Source of the DNA: Streptomyces sp. NBC_01353
GTDB lineage: Bacteria > Actinomycetota > Actinomycetes > Streptomycetales > Streptomycetaceae
Assembly (NCBI RefSeq): GCF_036237275.1
Contig: NZ_CP108352.1
Span: 7,068,001-7,132,000 of the forward strand
Direction: 5' to 3'
DNA: 64,000 nucleotides
Shown: positions 52,807-63,156 of the stretch, piece by piece
Numbering within the stretch: the first letter of the stretch is position 1
Layout: each line of letters starts with the position of its first letter
Position numbers and translations under genes: made by a program
The notes under the pieces: generated by a model
Told to the model about the DNA's origin: nothing
The model's database searches: none
What the model saw: only the letters and a program-made list of their open reading frames with translations

Positions 52807-53849
52807 GGATCGTCATCACGGGTGGCTTCGGCTTCCTCGGTCGGCAGGTCGCCCGCGCCCTGCTCGACGCACGGACGTTCCGCGGTACGCCCGTCGAGCG
52901 GCTGGTGCTCGCCGACCGGTTCGTGCCCGACGCCTCGCCGGAGGCGGCCGACCCCATCGTCGACATCGTGCGGGGCGACCTGACCGACAGCCTCGACGAG
53001 CTGTTCGCGAAGCCGGTCGACGTCGTCGTGCACCTGGCCTCCGCCGTCTCCGCCGAGTGCGAGGCCGACTTCGACCTCGGCATGAGCGCCAACGTGGACA
53101 CGACCCGCGCCCTGCTCGAAGCCGCCCGCGCCCAGTCGGCTGCGGGCGGCCCGACGGCCCTGGTGGTGTTCTCCAGCAGCGTCGCCGTCTACGGCTCCGA
53201 TCCGGCGCTGCCGCTGCCCCCGGTGGTCTCCGAGTCGACCCTGCCCACTCCCCGGTCCAGCTACGGGATCCAGAAGTTCGTCTGCGAGCAGTTGGTCGCG
53301 GAGTACACCCGCCGCGGCTACGTCGACGGCCGCGTCACCCGCCTGATGACCGTGTCCGTCCGGCCGGGCAAACCGAACGCGGCCGCCTCGGGCTTCCTCT
53401 CCGGCATCGTCCGCGAGCCGCTCGCGGGTCTTCCGGCGATCTGCCCGGTCGACCCCGAGCTGCGGGTCGCGCTTGCCTCGCCGCGCCGCACGGTCGAGGG
53501 CATCCTCCGCGTCGCGCAGGCCGAGCGCGGTACGGGGCCGGGCCGGCTCGAGGGCAACCTGCCGGTCAACCTGCCGGCGCTCACGGTCACGGTCGCCGAG
53601 ATGCTGGCCACGCTGCGCCGGGAGGCCGGTGACGTCGTCGCCGACCTGGTGACGATCGTCCCCGCCCCGGCCGTCGAGAGCATCGTGGGCTCGTGGCCCG
53701 CAGCCTTCGACAACACCCGTGCCGCGGCGCTCGGTCTGGAGCCCGACCCCGACTTCGCGGCCGTGGTACGGGACTACGTCGCCGACCACGCCGACGCGAT
53801 CGCTCCCGGGGTACCGGCCGGCCCGGGCGACGGGGCTCCGCGCCGATAG
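52803..53849 (+). CDS. denD: D-erythronate dehydrogenase (NAD-dependent epimerase/dehydratase family)
   Basis: A 348-residue extended short-chain dehydrogenase. The N-terminal NAD loop is [15 protein letters not shown], the catalytic Tyr-Lys pair is in [13 protein letters not shown], and [11 protein letters not shown] holds the catalytic serine region. DenD oxidises D-erythronate at C2. With LtnD it gives two entry routes into one pathway. The ATG at 52803 overlaps the otnI stop. Confidence 0.87.
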   Translation: MRIVITGGFGFLGRQVARALLDARTFRGTPVERLVLADRFVPDASPEAADPIVDIVRGDLTDSLDELFAKPVDVVVHLASAVSAECEADFDLGMSANVDTTRALLEAARAQSAAGGPTALVVFSSSVAVYGSDPALPLPPVVSESTLPTPRSSYGIQKFVCEQLVAEYTRRGYVDGRVTRLMTVSVRPGKPNAAASGFLSGIVREPLAGLPAICPVDPELRVALASPRRTVEGILRVAQAERGTGPGRLEGNLPVNLPALTVTVAEMLATLRREAGDVVADLVTIVPAPAVESIVGSWPAAFDNTRAAALGLEPDPDFAAVVRDYVADHADAIAPGVPAGPGDGAPRR

Positions 53850-53853
53850 ACTG

Positions 53854-54618
53854 ATGACCATGTTTTCCAAGGTGAGCGGTCCGGTCCGGCTCGCGGACCG
53901 AGTAGCGGCGGTGCTCTCGGAAGAGATCGAGTCCGGGCGCATCGCCGAGGGCGACAAGCTGCCGACCGAGGTCGAGCTGGTCAAGCAGCTCGGCGTCAGC
54001 CGCACGGTGGTGCGCGAGGCCGTCTCCAGGCTCCGCAACGCCGGCCTCGTCGAACCGCGCCAGGGCCTCGGTGTGTTCGTCCTGCCGCGCCGCACCCGGC
54101 CGCTCGACCTGGAATCCGAGGCCGCCGCGACCAAGTCCAAGGTGCTCCAGATCGTGGAGGTGCGCCGCGCCATGGAGGGCGAGGCGGCCGCGCTGGCGGC
54201 CGCCCGCGCCACACCGGCCGACATCGCCCGGATGCGCGCGGCGCTCGACGCGATCGACGCCGCGGTCGCGGCCGGCGGCGACGGTGTGGACGAGGACCTC
54301 TCCTTCCACCAGTCGATCGCCGAGTCGACCGGCAACGCCGTGATGGTCTCCACGGTGCGGTACCTCGGCGAGGTGGCGCGCAGCGGCATCCGGATCACGC
54401 GGGCGAACGAGGCGCGCCGGGACGACTTCATCGAGGACGTCCGCCAGGAGCATCACGCGATCCTGGCCGCCGTCGAGTCCGGTGACGCCGAGGCGGCCCG
54501 GGACGCCGCGCTGCGCCACATGAAGCACGCGGCCACTCGACTGCAGGACGCGGACGAACGTTTCTGGACGGAGACCGAGGACGTCGACGTGGTGGCTCTG
54601 GACGGCACGGCGCCCTGA
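53854..54618 (+). CDS. GntR/FadR-family transcriptional regulator
   Basis: A 254-residue regulator. The N-terminal winged HTH (LSEEIESGRIAEGDKLPTEVELVKQLGVSRTVVREAVSRL in parts) is followed by a C-terminal FCD domain with metal-site residues in DLSFHQSIAESTGN, RQEHHAILAA and LRHMKHAA. It starts 4 nt after denD (ATG 53854, or 53860) and is the probable pathway-specific repressor. The effector would be an acid sugar. The palindrome at 47539-47553 is a candidate site. Confidence 0.9.
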   Translation: MTMFSKVSGPVRLADRVAAVLSEEIESGRIAEGDKLPTEVELVKQLGVSRTVVREAVSRLRNAGLVEPRQGLGVFVLPRRTRPLDLESEAAATKSKVLQIVEVRRAMEGEAAALAAARATPADIARMRAALDAIDAAVAAGGDGVDEDLSFHQSIAESTGNAVMVSTVRYLGEVARSGIRITRANEARRDDFIEDVRQEHHAILAAVESGDAEAARDAALRHMKHAATRLQDADERFWTETEDVDVVALDGTAP

Positions 54619-54673
54619 CGGACGGACCCCTTTCGTGTGATCCGACAAGGGTTGCCCCGCGAGCCTCGGATGA

Positions 54674-56221
<1,548 letters not shown>

Positions 56222-56233
56222 CCGGTTCTCCGC

Positions 56234-56269
56234 AGCAGGGCCCCGCGAGACGTCTCGCGGGGCCCTGCT
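56234..56269. terminator. Perfect 18-bp palindrome between guaB1 and GDSL esterase
   Basis: AGCAGGGCCCCGCGAGAC and its complement are directly adjacent with no spacer, 12 nt past guaB1 and 24 nt past the convergent esterase. Likely a bidirectional terminator. Confidence 0.8.
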
Positions 56270-56293
56270 CCGCATCCGGGCTCGTCACGAGGC

Positions 56294-57283
56294 TCAGGTA
56301 CGTACGTGAGGGCGCAGGGCGTCCGCGACCGCCGCCGCCATCCGCGCATGGCCCCGGTCGTTGGGGTGCAGCCCGTCCGCCAGGTCCTCGGGGTCGAGCA
56401 GGGAGCGGCCGGAGAGCACCAGGAGCCGCCTGTCGCCCTCCTCCGCCAGGTCGCGGCCCGCGTGCTCCATGGCCGTGCGCAGGTCCTCCAGCGTGGCGCC
56501 CAGGACGTTGGGGGTGGTCTCGGCCTCCGGGCGCAGCACGGGGGAGAGGATCAGCAGCGGGGCGTCGGGGTGGCCGCTGCGCACGAGACCGACGTAGGCG
56601 CGGACCGTCTCGTACAGCCAGCCCGCCGAACAGGGCGCCCTGGACCAGCAGTTGGTGCCGAAGGCGAGCGTGACCAGTTCGCCCGGGAGGCTCGCCAGCT
56701 GCTCGGCGAGCGGGAGCTCCCCCCGTGCGCCGCCCGCGTAGCCGAGGTTGACCGTGTCCAGGCCGAGCGTCCGCCCTGCCGTCGCCGGCCAGGAGTGGGC
56801 GGGCCGGGTCGACCACCAGCCCTCGGTGATCGAGTCGCCGTGCACCAGCCAGCGCGGCCGCCGAGGAGCGGGGGAGAGGGAGCCGTCGCGCGCCCGAAGG
56901 CCGAGCACCACCGGCGCCTGGCTCTCCGGCAGATGGATCACGAACGTCCCTCCGTCGGGCGGGAGTTCGAGCGTGACGGTGGCCTCCTCCGCCGGCGCCG
57001 TGAAACTCTCGCCCACGCACCGGCCGTCCCGCCACAGCGCGAAGCAGTGCCGCAGGGCCCGCATCGCGTCCCCCGGGCTCGGAACGGCGGCGCGATAGCG
57101 CAGCTCGACCGCCCGGGTGCCGGGCTCGGCCACGAACTCGACCCGTACGCCGATGGGCAGCGCGGCCCGCTCGGCCGTGTCCCAGGGGAGCCGGGCCAGG
57201 TCGGCTGGGTCGGCGCGGACCGCACGGCCGCCGTCCAGCCAGGCCGTGCCACGCAGATAGGGAGTGGGGTCCAGCCAACCCAC
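56294..57283 (-). CDS. GDSL/SGNH-family lipase/esterase with N-terminal beta domain
   Basis: A 329-residue protein from GTG 57283, which has GGAGG 5 nt upstream; the frame to 57337 lacks a ribosome site. The N-terminal half is beta-rich (like a carbohydrate-esterase jelly roll). The C-terminal SGNH domain has WLVHGDSITEGW (nucleophile Ser), GYAGG, TLAFGTNCW and the DGLHPNDRGHARM catalytic Asp-His. No signal peptide is seen. The substrate is unknown; acetyl or acyl ester is likely. Confidence 0.85.
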   Translation of the reverse strand: MGWLDPTPYLRGTAWLDGGRAVRADPADLARLPWDTAERAALPIGVRVEFVAEPGTRAVELRYRAAVPSPGDAMRALRHCFALWRDGRCVGESFTAPAEEATVTLELPPDGGTFVIHLPESQAPVVLGLRARDGSLSPAPRRPRWLVHGDSITEGWWSTRPAHSWPATAGRTLGLDTVNLGYAGGARGELPLAEQLASLPGELVTLAFGTNCWSRAPCSAGWLYETVRAYVGLVRSGHPDAPLLILSPVLRPEAETTPNVLGATLEDLRTAMEHAGRDLAEEGDRRLLVLSGRSLLDPEDLADGLHPNDRGHARMAAAVADALRPHVRT

Positions 57284-57637
57284 CGAAGCCTCCGATCGAG
57301 GTGACGCAGCGGGCTCGCAGAGTCGGTCATCCGGCACAAGGAGTCAATGCGCACGCCGTGTGTGCTTCACACCCCGCTTATCGCCCCAATGTGCCGATTC
57401 ATGCGAGGGGGCGCAATGTTTCCCCGCCCGGGCCCCAAGTGCGCAATGATCATCTGCCAGTGCGCAACAACCCTGCATTACGAGCGCGAAGCGCGGGGGC
57501 TTAGGCTCATGCCTCGTACCAGGAGTGGCGGCGACCGCCTGCTCGGCGGTTCCCCCTTCCTCGCGGGCTGTTCTCTCATGCCCGCGTACCGCCGTGGTCG
57601 TCGCATTTCGACAGGCAGCGATCAAGGAGCCTTCGCA
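57284..57637 (+). promoter_or_regulatory. Upstream region of APC permease with three spaced GCGCAAYG motifs
   Basis: A 354-nt gene-free stretch between divergent genes. GCGCAATG at 57411, GCGCAATG at 57441 and GCGCAACA at 57462 are spaced 30 and 21 nt, about three and two helical turns; a related GCGCAC lies at 57350. Strong ribosome site AAGGAG at 57624-57629. The same motif with nearly the same spacing precedes davA. A binding site for the neighbouring Lrp-family regulator is inferred. Confidence 0.55.
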
Positions 57638-59119
57638 GTGCTGGATCAAGGCACGGCCTCACCGGCCACCGAGCCGACCGTCCCCAAGAGCTCAGGGCTC
57701 TCCGCCCTGACGCGGCGCAAGCCGGTAGAACGCCTGGTCGCCGAGGGTGGCCAGGGCGAGGGCGGCTCGCTCCGGCGCACCCTCTCGATGTGGCAGCTGA
57801 CCATGATCAGCATCGGTGCCACGCTCGGCACCGGCATCTTCGTCGTTCTCGGCGACGCCGTTCCGAAGGCCGGCCCGGCGGTCACGGTCGCCTTCGTCAT
57901 CGCCGGTCTCACGGCTCTCTTCTCCGCCCTCTCGTACGCCGAGCTGGCGGGCTCGATACCGGTCGCCGGCTCCTCCTACTCGTATGCGTACGCAACGATG
58001 GGTGAACTCGTCGCCTGGGTCTGCGGCTGGTGCCTGGTCCTCGAGTACGGCGTCTCCGTCGCCGCCGTGGCGGTCGGCTGGGGCGAGTACCTCAACGAGC
58101 TGCTCGACGGCACGATCGGTGTCACCATCCCCGACGCGCTCTCCTCGGCCCCCGGCGAGGGCGGCTTCATCAACCTGCCGGGTCTGATCGTCGTCCTGCT
58201 GGCCATGGTCTTCCTGCTCGGCGGCGCCCGCGAGTCTGCGCTCGTCAACACCGTCATGGTGTTCGTGAAGATCGCCGCGCTGGTGCTCTTCTGCGCCATC
58301 GGCTTCATGGGCTTCAAGTCCGGCAACTACGCCGACTTCATGCCGCTCGGCATGGCCGGCGTCAGCGCCGCGGGTGCGAGCCTCTTCTTCTCGTACATCG
58401 GCTTCGACGCCGCCTCCACCGCCGGTGAGGAGGCGAAGGACCCGAAGCGCGACCTGCCCCGCGCGATCATGCTCTCGCTGCTCATCGTCACGGTCCTCTA
58501 CGTCCTGGTTGCCGCCGTCGCCGTCGGTGCGTGGAACTGGAAGGACTTCGAGGGTTCCGAGGCCCCTCTCGCCGCGATCATGAACGACGTCAGCGGCCAG
58601 AAGTTCTGGGGCACCCTGCTCGCCGCCGGCGCCGTCATCTCGATCGCCAGCGTCGTGCTGACCGTCCTCTACGGCCAGACCCGTGTGCTCTTCGCGATGT
58701 CCCGCGACGGCCTCGTGCCGAAGGTCTTCGGCAAGGTCAGCGGCAAGACCGGCACCCCGCGCGTGAACACCGTCATCGTGTCGCTGTTCTGTGGCGCCCT
58801 CGCCTCCGTCATCCCGCTGGGCAAGCTCGTCGACGCCACCAGCATCGGCACCCTGTTCGCCTTCGCCCTGGTCAACATCGCGGTGATCGTGCTGCGCCGC
58901 TCCCGCCCGACCATGGACCGCACCTTCCGCGTGCCGCTCGGCTGGACCTTCCCGATCCTGGGCTTCCTGTTCTGCGTGTACAACATGTTCAGCCTGGACT
59001 CGATCACCTGGGTGGTCTTCGGTTGCTGGATGGCCGCCGGCCTCGTGTTCTACTTCCTGTACGGCATGCGCCGCTCCCGCCTGGCCACCGACGTCGTGGC
59101 CACCGACGCAGAGAAGTGA
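57638..59119 (+). CDS. APC-family amino acid permease
   Basis: A 493-residue transporter from GTG 57638. A polar 45-residue N-terminus precedes about 12-13 membrane helices, beginning MWQLTMISIGATLGTGIFVVLG, the APC helix-1 motif (GTGIF). SYIGFDAASTAGEEAKDPKRDLPRAI is a further family signature. It resembles cationic amino acid transporters. The neighbouring Lrp regulator (10 nt after its stop) and the lysine-degrading genes nearby suggest lysine or a similar amino acid as substrate, which is an inference. Confidence 0.9.
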   Translation: MLDQGTASPATEPTVPKSSGLSALTRRKPVERLVAEGGQGEGGSLRRTLSMWQLTMISIGATLGTGIFVVLGDAVPKAGPAVTVAFVIAGLTALFSALSYAELAGSIPVAGSSYSYAYATMGELVAWVCGWCLVLEYGVSVAAVAVGWGEYLNELLDGTIGVTIPDALSSAPGEGGFINLPGLIVVLLAMVFLLGGARESALVNTVMVFVKIAALVLFCAIGFMGFKSGNYADFMPLGMAGVSAAGASLFFSYIGFDAASTAGEEAKDPKRDLPRAIMLSLLIVTVLYVLVAAVAVGAWNWKDFEGSEAPLAAIMNDVSGQKFWGTLLAAGAVISIASVVLTVLYGQTRVLFAMSRDGLVPKVFGKVSGKTGTPRVNTVIVSLFCGALASVIPLGKLVDATSIGTLFAFALVNIAVIVLRRSRPTMDRTFRVPLGWTFPILGFLFCVYNMFSLDSITWVVFGCWMAAGLVFYFLYGMRRSRLATDVVATDAEK

Positions 59120-59129
59120 TCCACCCGTA

Positions 59130-59585
59130 GTGCGACTCAACGACCTCGACGAACGCATCGTCCACGCCCTCGCGGAGGACGCCCGTCGCTCCTACGCCGA
59201 CATCGGTTCCCTCGTCGGACTCTCCGCGCCCGCCGTCAAGCGGCGCGTGGACCGGCTGCGGGCCGAGGGCGCCATCACCGGCTTCACCGTACGGGTGGAC
59301 CCGGCGGCGCTCGGCTGGGAGACCGAGGGGTTCGTCGAGATCTACTGTCGCCACAACACCTCGCCGAACGACATCCGGCGAGGTCTGGAGCGCTACCCCG
59401 AGGTGGTGTCCGCGTCGACCGTCACCGGCGACGCGGACGCCGTCGTGCAGGTCTTCGCTTCCGACATGCGCCACTTCGAGCGCGTCCTGGAGCGGATCGC
59501 GGGCGAGCCGTTCGTGGAACGCACCAAGTCCGTCCTGGTGCTGTCGCCGCTGCTGCGGCGCTTCTCCTCCGGCTCGCCCGCGTAG
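59130..59585 (+). CDS. Lrp/AsnC-family transcriptional regulator
   Basis: A 151-residue regulator (GTG start) with an N-terminal HTH (LNDLDERIVHALAEDARRSYADIGSLVGLS in parts, then APAVKRRVDRLR) and a C-terminal RAM/AsnC ligand domain (VVSASTVTGDADAVVQVFASDMRHFERVL). It probably senses an amino acid. It is 10 nt behind the APC permease and likely co-transcribed with it. Repeated GCGCAAYG motifs flank the pair. Confidence 0.92.
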   Translation: MRLNDLDERIVHALAEDARRSYADIGSLVGLSAPAVKRRVDRLRAEGAITGFTVRVDPAALGWETEGFVEIYCRHNTSPNDIRRGLERYPEVVSASTVTGDADAVVQVFASDMRHFERVLERIAGEPFVERTKSVLVLSPLLRRFSSGSPA

Positions 59586-59604
59586 CCCTGCGGGCCGGGG
59601 GGCG

Positions 59605-59638
59605 GGGGCGGTGCGGGCCGTGGTTCCCGCACCGCCCC
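59605..59638. terminator. Hairpin between Lrp gene and convergent secreted-protein gene
   Basis: A 13-bp stem, GGGGCGGTGCGGG with its complement around an 8-nt loop, in the 73-nt convergent gap. Confidence 0.75.
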
Positions 59639-59658
59639 TCGGTCTCGCCCCGGCCGAC

Positions 59659-60207
59659 CTAGTTGTACGGGACCTGCCAGGGCAGCACCTTGTAGTCACC
59701 GGTGCCGGCCTTCGTCTTCTCGAAGGGTGCCGCGCTCGTGCACTTCGGCACGGTGTCCTTCGACGGGTCGTTCGACGCCATCCAGCTGTAGCCGAGCCGG
59801 TCGTGCTTCCCCTGGTCGTGCACCGAGATGCCGACCCGCTTGCCGAGCGACGGCGCCAGCAGGCCGTCGGCCCGGGTGATGACCCCCGTGACGACCGCGA
59901 CCTTCCCGCCCGTGACCAGGCAGTCCACCTTCACGTCGGCCGACGCGGCGAGATCCCCGATGTAGTGGCTGAAGCTGAACGTGCCCGTCGCCTTGGTAGG
60001 GTCCCTCCGGTCCTCGGCCGCCAGATGCGCGTCGACGGTGAACGTGATGTCGTCCCCGGCCGGCCGGTACAGCTTCGCGGTCCCGGTCAGCGCGGCCGCC
60101 TCGCGGCTGCCACCCTTGCCGTCCCCCGAGGCGACGGCGGAGCCCGCGGCCCCTGCGGTGATCAGTACGGCGGCGGCCAGGGCGGCGATCTTCGTACGGC
60201 GGTTCAT
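59659..60207 (-). CDS. Small secreted protein of unknown function
   Basis: A 182-residue protein with a clear Sec signal peptide (MNRRTKIAALAAAVLITAGAAGSAVAS; cleavage likely after about residue 25-27). The mature part is predominantly beta (KLYRPAGDDITFTVDAHLA, GTFSFSHYIGDLA) with two cysteines in the VDCLVTGG and PKCTS segments that could form a disulfide. It has no lipobox. Similar repeat-free secreted proteins occur in many Streptomyces. It is divergent from davA. Confidence 0.82.
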   Translation of the reverse strand: MNRRTKIAALAAAVLITAGAAGSAVASGDGKGGSREAAALTGTAKLYRPAGDDITFTVDAHLAAEDRRDPTKATGTFSFSHYIGDLAASADVKVDCLVTGGKVAVVTGVITRADGLLAPSLGKRVGISVHDQGKHDRLGYSWMASNDPSKDTVPKCTSAAPFEKTKAGTGDYKVLPWQVPYN

Positions 60208-60338
60208 GTCGGTCCTTTCGGCAGGTCAACCGGACAGCCACCACTCTTCCGCCCGGCCCGCCCCAGGACGTCGCGCCACAGAACGGTCCTCGTCTCCGCC
60301 GCGCGGCGGGGGAGCCGTACGACCCTCGTCGGAGCCCC

Positions 60339-60399
60339 GCGCAACGAATCGCCGCCCCGGCCGGAGATCGCGCAACGGTTCGACGGTCGGTCCGCAACG
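60339..60399 (+). promoter_or_regulatory. Three spaced GCGCAACG motifs upstream of davA
   Basis: GCGCAACG at 60339, GCGCAACG at 60370 and CCGCAACG at 60392, spaced 31 and 22 nt. They are 82-142 nt before the davA start, inside the 273-nt divergent gap. The match in motif and spacing to the APC permease upstream region suggests one regulator for both units. Confidence 0.55.
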
Positions 60400-60480
60400 G
60401 TCGCACCTTGTCCCGATCGAGCCCGGAACCGTACCGTTTTTGACGTCTTCCCCTGTGCTTCGGACCCCTGAGGATCGCCC

Positions 60481-61287
60481 ATGCCCGCGCTGCGCACCGC
60501 CCTGCTCCAGAGCTCCGGTGAGCTCGGTGACGTGGCCGCCAATCTGAAGATCCTCGACGAGGCCGCCGCCCGCGCGGCCGAGGCCGGAGCAGGGCTGCTG
60601 CTCGCCCCCGAGCTCTTCCTCACCGGATACGCCATCGGCGCCGACATGGCGCGCCTGGCCGAACCGGCCGAGGGCCCCTCCGCGCGCGCCGTCGCGACCC
60701 TCGCCGCCCGACACGGCCTGGCCATCGGCTACGGCTACCCGGAGCGCGACACCGAGCAGCACGGCGTCCTGTACAACGCCGCCCAGCTCATCGGCGCCGA
60801 CGGCGCCACGCTCGCGCGCTACCGCAAGACCCACCTCTTCGGCGACTTCGAGCACCACTGGTTCACCCCCGGCGAGGACGCCGTCGTCCAGGCGGAGCTC
60901 GGCGGCCTCACGGTCGGCCTGATGATCTGCTACGACGTCGAGTTCCCCGAGAACGTACGGGCGCAGGCCCTGGCCGGTACGGACCTCCTCCTCGTGCCGA
61001 CCGCGCTGATGCACCCCGCCGAGGTCGTCCCCGAGTCCGTCGTCCCGGTGCGCGCCTTCGAGAACCAGATCTACATCGCGTACGCCAACCGGACCGGCCC
61101 CGAGGGCGACTTCGAGTTCGTCGGCCTCTCCACGCTCGCCGCCCCGGACGGCACCGCCCGGGCCCGCGCCGGCCGAGGCGAGGACCTCGTCATCGGCGAC
61201 GTGGACCCCGCCCTGCTCGCCGCCTCCCGCAAGGACAACCCGTACCTCCGCGACCGGCGTCCCGGCCTCTACGGCTCCCTCGTCTGA
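60481..61287 (+). CDS. davA: 5-aminopentanamidase (delta-aminovaleramidase), nitrilase superfamily
   Basis: A 268-residue carbon-nitrogen hydrolase. The catalytic triad is Glu44 (APELFLTGY), Lys116 (RYRKTHLFGDFE) and Cys150 (LMICYDVEFPENVR). The overall sequence reads like Pseudomonas putida DavA, which hydrolyses 5-aminovaleramide to 5-aminovalerate. The next gene encodes the matching lysine monooxygenase, 54 nt downstream. An alternative substrate amide is possible. Confidence 0.87.
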   Translation: MPALRTALLQSSGELGDVAANLKILDEAAARAAEAGAGLLLAPELFLTGYAIGADMARLAEPAEGPSARAVATLAARHGLAIGYGYPERDTEQHGVLYNAAQLIGADGATLARYRKTHLFGDFEHHWFTPGEDAVVQAELGGLTVGLMICYDVEFPENVRAQALAGTDLLLVPTALMHPAEVVPESVVPVRAFENQIYIAYANRTGPEGDFEFVGLSTLAAPDGTARARAGRGEDLVIGDVDPALLAASRKDNPYLRDRRPGLYGSLV

Positions 61288-61341
61288 GCCGTCCCCTTCC
61301 TCCCGCACTTCCCCGCTTTCCCCGCAAGGAGTCCGTACCCC

Positions 61342-63039
61342 ATGACGTCCACGGTGCCCACGACCGCCGTCCCGCACAGCGACGGCCAGCCGCCGATCAC
61401 CATGTTCGGTCCGGACTTCCCGTACGCCTACGACGACTTCCTGGCCCACCCGGCCGGTCTGGGGCAGATACCGGCGACCGAGCACGGCACCGAGGTCGCC
61501 GTCATCGGCGGCGGGCTCTCCGGCATCATCGCCGCCTACGAGCTGATGAAGATGGGCCTCAAGCCCGTCGTCTACGAGGCCGACAAGATCGGCGGCCGGC
61601 TGCGCACCGTCGGCTTCGAGGGCACCGGCACCGAGGGCCTGACGGCGGAGATGGGCGCCATGCGCTTCCCGCCCTCCTCCACCGCGTTCCAGCACTACAT
61701 CGACCTGGTGGGCCTGGAGACGCAGGCCTTCCCGAACCCGCTGGCCGAGTCCACCCCGTCGACCGTCGTCGACCTCAAGGGCGAGTCGCACTACGCGCAG
61801 ACCGTCGACGACCTCCCCCAGGTCTACCGCGACGTGATGAACGCGTGGAACGCCTGCCTCGACGAGGGCGCCGACTTCTCCGACATGAACCAGGCCATGC
61901 GTGAGCGCGACGTCCCGCGCATCCGCGAGATCTGGTCCAAGCTCGTCGAGAAGCTCGACAACCAGACCTTCTACGGCTTCCTGTGCGAGTCGGAATCCTT
62001 CAAGTCCTTCCGGCACCGTGAGATCTTCGGCCAGGTCGGCTTCGGCACCGGCGGCTGGGACACCGACTTCCCCAACTCCATCCTGGAGATCCTCCGCGTC
62101 GTCTACACCGAGGCCGACGACCACCACCGTGGCATCGTGGGCGGCTCGCAGCAGCTCCCGCTGCGCCTGTGGGAGCGCGAGCCGGAGAAGATCGTCCACT
62201 GGGCGCAGGGCACTTCTCTGAGGTCCCTGCACGAGGGTGACCCGAAGCCGGCCGTGACCCGGCTGAACCGCACCGCCGGCAACCGGATCACCGTCACCGA
62301 CGCCTCCGGCGACATCCGCACGTACCAGGCGGCGATCTTCACCGCCCAGTCCTGGATGCTGCTGTCCAAGATCGCCTGTGACGACTCGCTCTTCCCGATC
62401 GACCACTGGACGGCGATCGAGCGCACCCACTACATGGAGAGCTCCAAGCTCTTCGTGCCCGTGGACCGGCCGTTCTGGCTGGACAAGGACGAGGAGACCG
62501 GCCGCGACGTCATGTCGATGACGCTGACCGACCGGATGACCCGCGGCACCTACCTCCTGGACGACGGCCCGGACAAGCCCGCCACGATCTGCCTCTCGTA
62601 CACCTGGTGCGACGACAGCCTGAAGTGGCTGCCGCTGTCCGCGAACGAGCGGATGGAGGTCATGCTGAAGTCGCTCGGCGAGATCTACCCGAAGGTCGAC
62701 ATCCGGAAGCACATCATCGGCAACCCGGTGACGGTCTCCTGGGAGAACGAGCCCTACTTCATGGGCGCCTTCAAGGCGAACCTGCCGGGTCACTACCGCT
62801 ACCAGCGCCGCCTGTTCACCCACTTCATGCAGGACCGGCTGCCGGAAGACAAGCGGGGCATCTTCCTCGCGGGTGACGACATCTCCTGGACGGCCGGCTG
62901 GGCCGAGGGCGCCGTGCAGACCGCGCTCAACGCCGTGTGGGGCGTGATGCACCACTTCGGCGGCTCGACCGACGCCACCAACCCGGGCCCGGGCGACGTG
63001 TACGACGAGATCGCCCCGGTGGAGCTCCCGGAGGACTGA
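61342..63039 (+). CDS. davB: L-lysine 2-monooxygenase (FAD amine oxidase family)
   Basis: A 565-residue flavoenzyme. FAD motif VAVIGGGLSGIIAAYELMKM at about residues 52-71, then KIGGRLRTVGFEG, AEMGAMRFPPSSTAF, REIFGQVGFGTGGWDTDFPNS (in parts), and C-terminal FLAGDDISWTAGWAEGAVQTALNA. From memory of the P. putida DavB sequence, the N-terminal GPDFP-HPAGLG region and the C-terminus are very similar, more so than to tryptophan monooxygenase IaaM. It would convert L-lysine to 5-aminovaleramide. It is coupled with davA. Confidence 0.87.
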   Translation: MTSTVPTTAVPHSDGQPPITMFGPDFPYAYDDFLAHPAGLGQIPATEHGTEVAVIGGGLSGIIAAYELMKMGLKPVVYEADKIGGRLRTVGFEGTGTEGLTAEMGAMRFPPSSTAFQHYIDLVGLETQAFPNPLAESTPSTVVDLKGESHYAQTVDDLPQVYRDVMNAWNACLDEGADFSDMNQAMRERDVPRIREIWSKLVEKLDNQTFYGFLCESESFKSFRHREIFGQVGFGTGGWDTDFPNSILEILRVVYTEADDHHRGIVGGSQQLPLRLWEREPEKIVHWAQGTSLRSLHEGDPKPAVTRLNRTAGNRITVTDASGDIRTYQAAIFTAQSWMLLSKIACDDSLFPIDHWTAIERTHYMESSKLFVPVDRPFWLDKDEETGRDVMSMTLTDRMTRGTYLLDDGPDKPATICLSYTWCDDSLKWLPLSANERMEVMLKSLGEIYPKVDIRKHIIGNPVTVSWENEPYFMGAFKANLPGHYRYQRRLFTHFMQDRLPEDKRGIFLAGDDISWTAGWAEGAVQTALNAVWGVMHHFGGSTDATNPGPGDVYDEIAPVELPED

Positions 63040-63070
63040 TCCCGGTGTACTGACCCCTGGAACGACGCAG

Positions 63071-63102
63071 ACCGGCCCCCGTGGAACTTCCCGGGGGCCG
63101 GT
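63071..63102 (+). terminator. Hairpin after davB
   Basis: A 10-bp perfect stem, ACCGGCCCCC with its complement around a 12-nt loop, between davB and the convergent DUF5995 gene. Confidence 0.7.
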
Positions 63103-63156
63103 GCCGTTGGGGGAGTGGGGCGGACAGTACCGGTGTGCGAGCGGCCGCGAGAGTGG

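Noticed and set aside
53719..53853. FadR-type regulator starting inside denD
   Set aside because: The upstream frame lies within denD and lacks HTH-like sequence; the ATG at 53854 begins the conserved N-terminus.
60226..62955. Open frame of about 900 codons antisense to davA-davB
   Set aside because: Same composition effect. It covers two well supported genes and the divergent promoter region.
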